DNA from: Imperialibacter sp040222815
GTDB taxonomy: Bacteria > Bacteroidota > Bacteroidia > Cytophagales > Cyclobacteriaceae
DNA length: 64,000 bases
NCBI RefSeq assembly: GCF_040222815.1
Contig: NZ_JAVKCH010000048.1
Location: 186,001-250,000, forward strand
Direction of reading: 5' to 3'
This document shows, piece by piece, positions 16,930 through 23,635 of this stretch. The notes beneath the pieces were generated by a model. It was not told the origin of the DNA. It saw only the letters and a program-made list of their open reading frames with translations, and did no database searches. The position numbers and the translations under genes were made by a program. Numbering within the stretch: the first letter of the stretch is position 1; every line of letters begins with the position of its first letter.

Positions 16930-17445
16930 ATGGCTACAGAAGTAATGAAGCGGTTGATTAATGTAGACGAGTACTACAAAATGGCTGAGGTGGGCATCCT
17001 GAAGCCCGAAGATCGTGTGGAGTTAATTAACGGTGAAATATATGAGTTGCTTACTATAGGAAGCAGACATGGAAGCGTTGTCAAAAGCCTGGCCAGGATA
17101 TTAAAGAAATATTTTTAAGGCCAAGCCGTGATAGGGATTCAGAGCCCTGTCAGACTTGATGAAAACAACGAACCGGAATCTGATATTTCCATTTTGAAAT
17201 ATAGAGCTGATTTCTATTCTCAGGCGCATCCCGGCCCGCTGGATTTGTTAGCCATCATTGAGGCGGCTGACTCTTCGCTACGTCATGACAGACAAGTTAA
17301 ATTGCTACTCTATGCATATTATGGAGTCCCGGAGTATTGGATCATCGACATTGCGACGAAGCAGATAACAGTACATCTTGCTCCGGTTGGAAAGGGCTTT
17401 CAAGTCAACAGAATTTCGGAATTGGAGACGAGATTATACTGCTAG
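16930..17445 (+). pseudogene. second Uma2 gene interrupted by an in-frame TAA
   Basis: The frame starting at 16930 repeats the first 117 bases of the preceding Uma2 gene with only three silent differences, then diverges. A TAA at 17116-17118 stops it after 62 codons (ILKKYF-stop), yet the same frame continues GQAVIGIQSPVRLDENNEPESDISIL...AIIEAADSSLRHDRQVKLLLYAYYGVPEYWIID to 17445, aligning with the intact neighbour throughout. A single nonsense change explains it. The C-terminus (ETRLYC) is also shorter than the neighbour's by about a dozen residues. Confidence 0.85.
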
Positions 17446-17528
17446 GAAAAGCCATTGTAGTGAGCAGTTTGCTTAAGTTCTAACGATTATCAAAACGTAT
17501 TTTTCTACCACACCTTCCCGGAAGTGAT

Positions 17529-17559
17529 CAATAGCCTCGAAGAGAGGCTATTGTTTTTT
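17529..17559 (+). terminator. rho-independent terminator after the Uma2 genes
   Basis: CAATAGCCTC (17529-17538) and GAGGCTATTG (17544-17553) pair perfectly around a 5-base loop, followed by six T's. It closes the Uma2 transcript and insulates PadR 3. Confidence 0.85.
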
Positions 17560-17565
17560 GTAGTC

Positions 17566-17619
17566 ATTTACTTAACAAAACTGAAACTAATATATTATCT
17601 TCACGTTTGTTAAGTAAAT
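17566..17619 (+). promoter_or_regulatory. inverted-repeat operator of PadR 3
   Basis: ATTTACTTAACAAA (17566-17579) recurs as its exact reverse complement TTTGTTAAGTAAAT (17606-17619), centres 40 bp apart. Between them lies TATCTTCA (17596-17603), a weak -7 promoter candidate. The second arm ends 10 bases before the PadR start codon. The geometry (about four helical turns) matches the module 2 operator although the sequence is different. Confidence 0.65.
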
Positions 17620-17629
17620 AAAATGGCAA

Positions 17630-17956
17630 ATGAAGGAACAATCAATCGGTGAATTTGAAGAGCTGGTGTTGCTCATGGTGGCAGCTCTGCACGACGAAGC
17701 ATATGGGGTCACGATCCTCGAGAACCTGGAGGAAAAGCAGAACAAGAAGGTTAATATCAGTGCCATTCACGTCACGTTGAAGCGGCTGGAAGACAAAGGC
17801 TTGGTCATCTCCCGGTACGGTGGCATCACCAGCGACAGGGGAGGCAGAAGGAAGAAGTTTTATGTGATAACTGCGCTGGGTAAAAAACTGCTCGACAACC
17901 AGTATTCTTTGCGAACAAGCCTCTATCAGCAGATTCCCAAAATCTCCTTTGGATGA
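17630..17956 (+). CDS. PadR family transcriptional regulator (module 3)
   Basis: A 108-residue PadR winged-helix protein: GEFEELVLLMVAALHDEAYGVTILENL, ISAIHVTLKRLEDKGLVISRYGG and wing ITSDRGGRRKKFYVIT. Its stop overlaps the next start by four bases (ATGA at 17953), the usual coupling to a permease, but the permease that begins there is only a remnant. The regulator itself looks intact and has its own operator (17566-17619). Confidence 0.9.
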   Translation: MKEQSIGEFEELVLLMVAALHDEAYGVTILENLEEKQNKKVNISAIHVTLKRLEDKGLVISRYGGITSDRGGRRKKFYVITALGKKLLDNQYSLRTSLYQQIPKISFG

Positions 17957-18111
17957 GTAGCAAGCAGCCCCCCAAATATCCCCTCCGCTTCCTCCGCTGG
18001 TTTTGCCGGGAAGACTACCTCGATGAGATAGGCTTCCGGCCGGGCTATCTGTTGGTGCGTTTTGAGAAGTATACGGGGAGGTACATTATCGGTGGATCGT
18101 CGAAAAAATCA
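17953..18111 (+). pseudogene. 5' remnant of a prefix-domain permease
   Basis: Coupled to PadR 3 by an ATGA overlap, this frame encodes the start of a permease prefix domain (PPKYPLRFLRWFCREDYLDEI), then GYLLVRFEKYTG, which still resembles the expected GDLIELFEKRL-type continuation, and then loses all similarity as it runs into the antisense toxin gene. The open frame continues to 18870 only because it lies opposite the toxin-antitoxin genes. It is either the stump of a deleted first permease or the original start separated from its body. Confidence 0.75.
17968..18031 (+). repeat. 64-bp direct repeat, left copy
   Basis: Identical to 18892-18955 except for one base (C at 18018, T at 18942). 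It encodes PKYPLRFLRWFCREDYLDEI of the permease prefix. The two copies are 924 bp apart and bracket the DUF433/DUF5615 toxin-antitoxin genes. Confidence 0.9.
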
Positions 18112-18471
18112 TTATTGGTCTACCCGGATGCGAACTCTGTCCTTTTCTACGGTAATGATGGCTTGCTGCTCCAACTCACTTTTATACTTATCAAGAATTT
18201 TAATACTGACCTGCCCATGCTGAAGTGCGGAGAAGTTTACAATGCGTATGATACCCCGGTGCGGCTTACCCCTGAATATGGCCAATTCCCCGAAGTCTTT
18301 GTCGAGAGTGATCAAAACCCGGTTTTCCGCAAAAGCAAGTTCGATAACAGCAGCGTCTCCAGGATCTTTGAGAAAATCGCCAATCCATTTCACGTCATAG
18401 CCCGCCGTAGCAAGCTCCTCCCTGGCACCCGACCACATACAACTGTCAAGGAGAACTTTAGCTTTAACCAT
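18112..18471 (-). CDS. DUF5615 PIN-like toxin
   Basis: A 119-residue protein with the DUF5615 (Mut7-C/PIN-like) pattern: KVLLDSCMW (first acidic residue), GYDVKWIGDFLKDPGDAAVIELAFAENRVLITLDKDFGELAIFRGKPHRGIIRI, containing the conserved TLDKDFGELA acidic motif. Predicted RNase toxin of a type II module. Its ATG overlaps the antitoxin stop (TAATG at 18471), so the pair is translationally coupled. It lies antisense inside the broken permease locus between the two 64-bp repeats. Confidence 0.88.
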   Translation of the reverse strand: MVKAKVLLDSCMWSGAREELATAGYDVKWIGDFLKDPGDAAVIELAFAENRVLITLDKDFGELAIFRGKPHRGIIRIVNFSALQHGQVSIKILDKYKSELEQQAIITVEKDRVRIRVDQ

Positions 18472-18713
18472 TATCCGGCAGGAGTCAGCTCAATACGCTC
18501 ATGGCTCACCAGCTTATGTGCGTATAGTAAGCATGCCTGGATATCCTCCATTTCCAGCCAATCGTATCCTTGTAATATCGTGGCAGGGGTGTCCCCGGTG
18601 GCCAGCATTCCCAGCACGTGTTCAACGGCCAGTCTTCTGCCCCGGATAATCGGCTTGCCCCCGAATATTTCCGGGTTTACTGTGATGCGCCTGATTAGTT
18701 CGTGTTGTTCCAT
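18471..18713 (-). CDS. DUF433 antitoxin
   Basis: An 80-residue DUF433 protein: ITVNPEIFGGKPIIRGRRLAVEHVLGMLATGDTPATILQGYDWLEMEDIQACLLYA, nearly the whole family consensus. DUF433 proteins carry a helix-turn-helix and are the usual partner of DUF5615 toxins, neutralising them and repressing the operon. TATTTTTA upstream on the minus strand is one base off the -7 promoter consensus. Probably an active addiction module stabilising this unstable stretch. Confidence 0.88.
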   Translation of the reverse strand: MEQHELIRRITVNPEIFGGKPIIRGRRLAVEHVLGMLATGDTPATILQGYDWLEMEDIQACLLYAHKLVSHERIELTPAG

Positions 18714-18879
18714 AGTATACTTAAACTGCTGTCTTACAGTAAAAATACAGCTTACGTTATTAAAAGCGAATTATTCGGTTGGCAGGATCAATAATTGTGG
18801 TCTTGCTACCCTTAAAAGCAAGAGGCCACACAGCATTATTTACCTGGTCAACCCAATTGGAAGAAGTTAAGCGATAAAA

Positions 18880-21462
18880 ATGAACCCCTCACCCCCCAAA
18901 TATCCCCTCCGCTTCCTCCGCTGGTTTTGCCGGGAAGACTATCTCGATGAGATAGAAGGGGATCTTATTGAGCTTTTTGAGAAAAGGCTTGAAGGGTCGA
19001 CCGCACTGGCGAAAAGACGCTTTGTGTGGGATGTGGTTAAGTCATTCAGGCCAAGGAATCTCAAGTCATTTAAGAAAACTCAAAACTCAAATTATACCGC
19101 TATGTTTCGACACACACTTTTGCTAGCCTTTCGAAATTTTAAGAAGTACAAAAGCGCCTTTCTCATCAACCTCATTGGACTGACGTCGGGCCTAACCTGC
19201 ACACTTCTAATCTATTTGTGGGTCAACGATGAACTGAACGTCGACCAATTCTACGCCAACAATGACCGCCTGTATCAAGTGCTTGAAAACAGAGAGCAGA
19301 CCTTCGGTATATGGACAGCTGAAAGTAATTCAGGGCCAATGGCGGAGAGTTTACGGGCTGATGTGCCCGAAATAGAGTATGTGGTGGAGGTCACTCCATA
19401 CAGAGATGCAGCTTTGACGGTGGGTGAGAACACCATCAGGGCGGACTATAGGTTTGTCGGGAAAGATTACTTCAATGTGTTTTCTTTTAAGCTGTTGATA
19501 GGGAACAAAGACAAAGTGCTGGCCGACAAAAGCTCCATTGTTCTCACGGAGGAAGTGGCCGAAAAACTCTTTCAGTCCGTTGATCAGGCCATAGGCAAAA
19601 CGGTAGAATTTGATCACAACCACAAATACATTGTTTCGGGCGTTGTTGAAACCGTGCCCAATAAATCGAGCCAGCAATTCGACTTTCTTTTGCCCGTTGA
19701 GGTGTTGAAAGGCTGACAGGGAGAAGGCTGGAGTTGGTACAATACGTTTATCGGGACTTACATGATTTTAAAACCGGGAGCAGACGTGGCTGCCATCAAT
19801 GAGAGACTTAAGACCTATGTGGCCGAAAAGATCAAAGGAGAAACCAACAGGACTCCCTTTATTACCCGCTATTCCGAAAGGTATTTGTATGGTACCTATG
19901 AAAATGGCGTGCAATCGGGAGGGCGGATTGAGTATGTGAGGCTCTTTTCCATTATCGCCGTGTTTATTCTTTTCATTGCCTGTATCAACTTCACCAACCT
20001 GGCAACTGCAAAAGCTTCCAGAAGGATCAAGGAGGTTGGTATCAAAAAGGCCGTGGGCGCCGGAAGATCGGCACTTGTTTTTCAGTACATCGGCGAGTCG
20101 GTCTTCATGGCGTTTATCTCTTTGTTGGTGGCAGTGCTTTTGACCTTGTTGCTTCTGCCCAAATTTGGTGAGATAACCGGCAAACAACTCGCCCTTCAAC
20201 TCGACTTGAGCATGGTTGTGACGTTGCTTGCTGTGACCCTTGTAACTGGCCTTTTGGCTGGTAGCTATCCTGCTTTTTACCTGGCTGGCTTCAATCCGGC
20301 CGCAGTGCTAAAGGGCAGACTCAGCACGTCAGCAGGAGAGCTGTGGGCCAGGAAGGGGTTGGTTGTATTCCAGTTTGTGATTACTATCGTGCTGATCACC
20401 TCGGTACTTATCGTTTACAAGCAAGTGGAGATGGTACAATCCAAAAACCTGGGATACGACAAGGATCAGGTGATGTTGTTCCGTCGTGAGGGTAAACTCG
20501 ATAACCCGTCAGCCACACAGACGTTCCTGGCTGAGATCAAAAATATGCCTGGAGTCGTCAATGCCTCCAGTTCTTCGCACGACATGACGGGACACAATAG
20601 TGGCACCTGGGGCGTTGAATGGGAAGGCAAAGATCCAAACGACCGCACAGAGTTCGAGAATGTGACAGTGAACTATGGACTGATGGAAACCATTGGCATT
20701 CAAATGAAGGAGGGTCGAGCATTTTCCCGGTCGTTTGGTGCTGACAGCTCAAAAATTATATTTAGTGAGGAAGCTGTCAAGTACATGGGCATGGAAGACC
20801 CGATTGGAAAGACCATCAAGTTATGGGGTGAGGACAGGCAGATAATTGGCATCGCCAAAGACTTCCACTATGAATCGCTGCACTCGCCTGTGAAGCCCTT
20901 GTTTTTTAGACTCAACTCAGATGGGGGCAGGCTGTTTATGGTGAAAATAGAGAAGGGGAAAGAAAAGGAGACTACTGAGCGGCTGGCGGCTTTTTATGAA
21001 GGCTTCAATCCGGGCTTTCCTTTTGAATACCGATTTCTGGACCAGGACTACCAGGAGCAATATGGAGCCGAAAAAAGGGTAAGCACATTGTCTAAGTATT
21101 TTGCCGGGCTTGCCATCCTGATCTCCTGTCTGGGGCTTTTTGGCCTGGCCACATTCACCGCAGAGCGGAGGCTAAAAGAAATAGATATACGCAAAATACT
21201 GGGCTCGAGTGTCGGCCAGATTGTTTATATGCTTTCTGCTAGTTTCAGTAAAATGGTGCTGGTGGCCATCCTGATCGCAGTGCCGCTGAGCTTTTTCATT
21301 GCCGACTCATGGCTCGACAACTATGCTTACCGCATCGATTTGGAGTGGTGGTATTTTGCTGTTTCTGGAGCTTTGGCTCTGGCTATTGCCTGGGTGATTG
21401 TTGGCTGGCAGACCTTAAGGGTGGCGTCGGTAAACCCAACAAAATGCCTGCGGGATGAATAA
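18880..21462 (+). pseudogene. prefix-domain permease with an in-frame TGA (module 3)
   Basis: A full-length permease frame (about 860 codons) interrupted by one TGA at 19714-19716. The first part (278 codons) has the prefix domain (PPKYPLRFLRWF...IEGDLIELFEKRLEG), seam QNSNYTAMF, TM1 and most of the MacB-like domain. After the TGA the same frame reads QGEGWSWYNTFIGTYMILKPGADV and continues through both FtsX domains (IACINFTNLATAKASRRIKEVGIKKAVGA; GLATFTAERRLKEIDIRKILGSS) to 21462. The module 4 permease has FWEGEQTSW at this place, so TGG to TGA is the likely change. Restart at ATG 19762 would yield a permease lacking TM1. Confidence 0.85.
18892..18955 (+). repeat. 64-bp direct repeat, right copy
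   Basis: Second copy of 17968-18031 with a single mismatch. It lies four codons into the module 3 permease frame. Outside the repeat the flanks differ completely: on the left of this copy is unique sequence with a new start codon (18880), on the right is the intact prefix domain. Confidence 0.9.
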
Positions 21463-21488
21463 GCAATTCAATTATTCGTAAGTTTTTC

Positions 21489-21514
21489 AAAGCCGTGTCG
21501 TCACGGCTTTTTTT
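21489..21514 (+). terminator. rho-independent terminator after permease 3
   Basis: AAAGCCGTG (21489-21497) pairs with CACGGCTTT (21502-21510) around a four-base loop and runs into a T-tract (21508-21514). It lies 27 bases after the permease stop. Confidence 0.85.
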
Positions 21515-21555
21515 GTGGCTTTTCACCAGGCCGCCTGATATATACCATCTTGAAT

Positions 21556-21579
21556 GAACTTGAACAGCCTTTGAACGCC
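21556..21579 (+). promoter_or_regulatory. GAACTTGAACAGC motif 78 bases before an exported protein
   Basis: GAACTTGAACAGC followed by two variable bases and TTGAA occurs here and again at 26796-26819. In both places the motif starts exactly 78 bases before the ATG of an exported protein (21634 and 26874) and shortly after a terminator. TTGAA repeats at 21550, 21560 and 21571 are spaced 10 and 11 bp. The binding factor is unknown. Confidence 0.45.
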
Positions 21580-21633
21580 AAGACCTACGATCTTTTCATT
21601 AATTGATACCAATAGGTTCAAAACAAAAACTCA

Positions 21634-22410
21634 ATGAAAATGAAAAACCAAAGAAACACAGCCGAAACCAGACGCATGTGCTGGAAAATTGCATTCATGA
21701 TGGTCATGTCGATCCTTTCGTCCAGCCGCTTAATGAGTCAGTCGGCCAAATACACCATCCTCGTGGATGTGGCTCATGGGCAGAAGTTCTACAACAACCC
21801 CAACAAGCTGAACCCTTCTGCTGGCAGTGATGCGCCCAGAGTGGAGTACCTTGTGGGGCAGTTGGGTAAAAATGCCGGCAGCCTTGGCGCTCAGATTGGA
21901 TTTCTTAACGAAGCCATTACGCCGGCACAACTTGCCAAGTGTGATTTGCTGTTCATTCACATTCCGTCAAGTACGTATAGTGCGGCTGAAGTAAAGACCA
22001 TCACTGAGTATGTGTCAAAAGGAGGTTCCTTGTTCCTGGTGATGGAGGAGGACTATTGGTCGACGCTTAAGCAAACCAATACCAATGATTTGATACGTCC
22101 GTTTGGCATCCAGTTTGGCGAAAATAGCACCGACTCTCTGTCGGGAGGCTTTACCAAACCTACGCCAGTCATCAAAAGCCCACTGAAAATCACCTACCAT
22201 GGTGGGCGTGTGGTGCAAGGCGGCACCCCCTTCTGCTTCAATAGCCAAACTAAGAAACCTTTCGGGGTTTTCACTACGGTTGGTAATAGAGGGAAAGTGA
22301 TAGCGATGGGTGATGGAATGACTCCCCTGTACATGACGAGTTGGAATGGAGTGGACGATTACCAGTGCAGTGAATTTATGGGTGCAGTGCTGGGCTGGTT
22401 GTTGGAATAG
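21634..22410 (+). CDS. exported GIFT/DUF4350-like domain protein
   Basis: A 258-residue exported protein. A long basic N-terminus and hydrophobic segment (KIAFMMVMSILSSSRLMSQ) form the signal peptide. The domain opens YTILVDVAHGQKFYNNP and continues CDLLFIHIPSSTYSAAEVKTITEYVSKGGSLFLVMEEDYW and GKVIAMGDGMTPLYM, a glutamine-amidotransferase-like Rossmann arrangement like GIFT/DUF4350 domains, which usually lack the catalytic cysteine and bind ligands. ATG 21634 and ATG 21640 are both possible starts. It abuts the convergent PIN gene without any gap. Confidence 0.6.
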   Translation: MKMKNQRNTAETRRMCWKIAFMMVMSILSSSRLMSQSAKYTILVDVAHGQKFYNNPNKLNPSAGSDAPRVEYLVGQLGKNAGSLGAQIGFLNEAITPAQLAKCDLLFIHIPSSTYSAAEVKTITEYVSKGGSLFLVMEEDYWSTLKQTNTNDLIRPFGIQFGENSTDSLSGGFTKPTPVIKSPLKITYHGGRVVQGGTPFCFNSQTKKPFGVFTTVGNRGKVIAMGDGMTPLYMTSWNGVDDYQCSEFMGAVLGWLLE

Positions 22411-22836
22411 TTATAGGCCGTATTGCAGAACAAAATTAAGTGGATCAATAACAGGCAATTCAGAAGCAAAAAAATCGGTGCTGTTGGTGGTGATAAGAAC
22501 GTCACAGAAGCCACTTCTGGCGCACGCATGCTGAAGTCCATCTTCATAGTCAGGCCATAGCTCCACTTTTTGTTGCAAAAGCATTTCTGGGTCGAATGGA
22601 GTCAATTGAAGTAAGCTTAAATAGGCAAAAGCACGCTGGGCGGCAGTTTTAGGGTTGTTGATCTTCTTGTCAATAAAGTAGAGCAATTTATAGAAAGTAA
22701 TGAGGCTGATATAGCCCTCCCATCGTTGTTTTTCAATTTCTGAGAAAATGAAATCAATGGCTTTCTGCTGCCGTCTTTCTGCATCATTAAAGTGAAAGGC
22801 TATTAAGACACTGGCGTCAAGGAATAATCTCTTCAT
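22411..22836 (-). CDS. PIN-domain toxin
   Basis: A 141-residue PIN-domain ribonuclease: FLDASVLIAF (Asp7, first acidic residue), SLITFYKLLYFI (conserved Ser/Thr helix), DYEDGLQHACARSGFCDVLITTNSTDF (third and fourth acidic residues). All four acidic positions expected of an active Mg-dependent RNase are present. Start and antitoxin stop share a base (TAATG at 22836). Stop codons of this gene and the 21634 gene are directly adjacent and no terminator lies between. Confidence 0.88.
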   Translation of the reverse strand: MKRLFLDASVLIAFHFNDAERRQQKAIDFIFSEIEKQRWEGYISLITFYKLLYFIDKKINNPKTAAQRAFAYLSLLQLTPFDPEMLLQQKVELWPDYEDGLQHACARSGFCDVLITTNSTDFFASELPVIDPLNFVLQYGL

Positions 22837-23093
22837 TATTTCATGGATGATTTGCCCACTCTATTCCTTCGTTGTTGGAGGTGGCGTTCAATTTCCTTTG
22901 CATCAGGTCTTTGACCAGGTTGTTTCAAAGACTTAATTTCTTTGCTAAGCTTCACTTTTTTTTCATCAAATTGTATCAATGAATCAATATAAGTCTCAAA
23001 CAATTGGCTAAGGCTGGTATTGTTCATTTTAGCGAAGGACTTGGCCCAGCTTATTTTGCTCTTATCACGAACACTTAATGTTAACTTCTCCAT
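22836..23093 (-). CDS. DUF6364-type antitoxin (ribbon-helix-helix-like)
   Basis: An 85-residue protein starting MEKLTLSVRDKSKISWAKSFAKMNNTSLSQLFETYIDSL, the pattern of DUF6364 antitoxins, with an N-terminal DNA-binding strand-helix-helix and a basic toxin-binding tail (LKQPGQRPDAKEIERHLQQRRNR). The longer frame back to 23186 is rejected because the family begins at this Met. Upstream, 23101-23133 is AT-rich with overlapping palindromic words (TATATACATAAATATA, TACGTA), a likely autoregulatory operator. It is divergent from PadR 4. Confidence 0.8.
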   Translation of the reverse strand: MEKLTLSVRDKSKISWAKSFAKMNNTSLSQLFETYIDSLIQFDEKKVKLSKEIKSLKQPGQRPDAKEIERHLQQRRNRVGKSSMK

Positions 23094-23296
23094 ACGTGTG
23101 AATCGTATTTTTATATACATAAATATACGTATGCTCGTTGAGTAAAGAAAGAGTTGGGGGAAGATATTTTCTCCAAAAACTGCCACTTTTTGTCATGGCC
23201 GTTTTTGTTTTGAATTTTCTGGCGATTTTTTCTCATCCCCCTGCAACCTCTCACTTTTCGCCAGGTACTATAGGCAAAGGTGAAACAAATAAGCAA

Positions 23297-23635
23297 ATGA
23301 AGGAAACATACCTTGGAGAATTTGAAGAGCTTGTTTTGCTCACAGTCGGTATTTTATACGACGACGCCTATGGTTTGGCTATTGTAGATGAGCTGGAAAA
23401 GCAAACAGGCCGCAATGTGATGCTCAGCTCGGCGCACAAAGCTTTGGTGAGGCTGGAAGACAAAGGCTATCTCAAATCCAAGATGGGAGGAGCCACCGAA
23501 AGCAGGGGAGGCAGAGAAAAAAGGCTCTACGAGCTCACTCATGCGGGTGCTAAAGTGTTGGAGCAGTCCAAAGAGCTCCGCAATGCCATGTGGAATCAGG
23601 TGCCCAAGATTGTGTGGGAAGGAAATAGCCTATGA
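23297..23635 (+). CDS. PadR family transcriptional regulator (module 4)
   Basis: A 112-residue PadR protein beginning MKETYLGEFEELVLLTVGILYDDAYGLAIVDEL, with LSSAHKALVRLEDKGYLKSKMGG and wing ATESRGGREKRLYELT. The frame is open from 23138 but homologues start at 23297. The stop overlaps the permease start by four bases (ATGA). Unlike modules 1, 2, 3 and 5 no strong repeated operator is seen upstream; only CTGGCGA/TCGCCAG (23219-23225 / 23258-23264). Confidence 0.88.
   Translation: MKETYLGEFEELVLLTVGILYDDAYGLAIVDELEKQTGRNVMLSSAHKALVRLEDKGYLKSKMGGATESRGGREKRLYELTHAGAKVLEQSKELRNAMWNQVPKIVWEGNSL

Noticed and set aside
18032..18870. Long plus-strand frame continuing from the permease stump
   Set aside because: Beyond about 18075 it is simply the complement of the DUF5615/DUF433 genes, which have full family signatures.
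19714..19716. TGA as a selenocysteine codon
   Set aside because: The family has no selenoprotein members known to me, a Trp-rich region aligns here, and no selenocysteine insertion hairpin is expected in this lineage.
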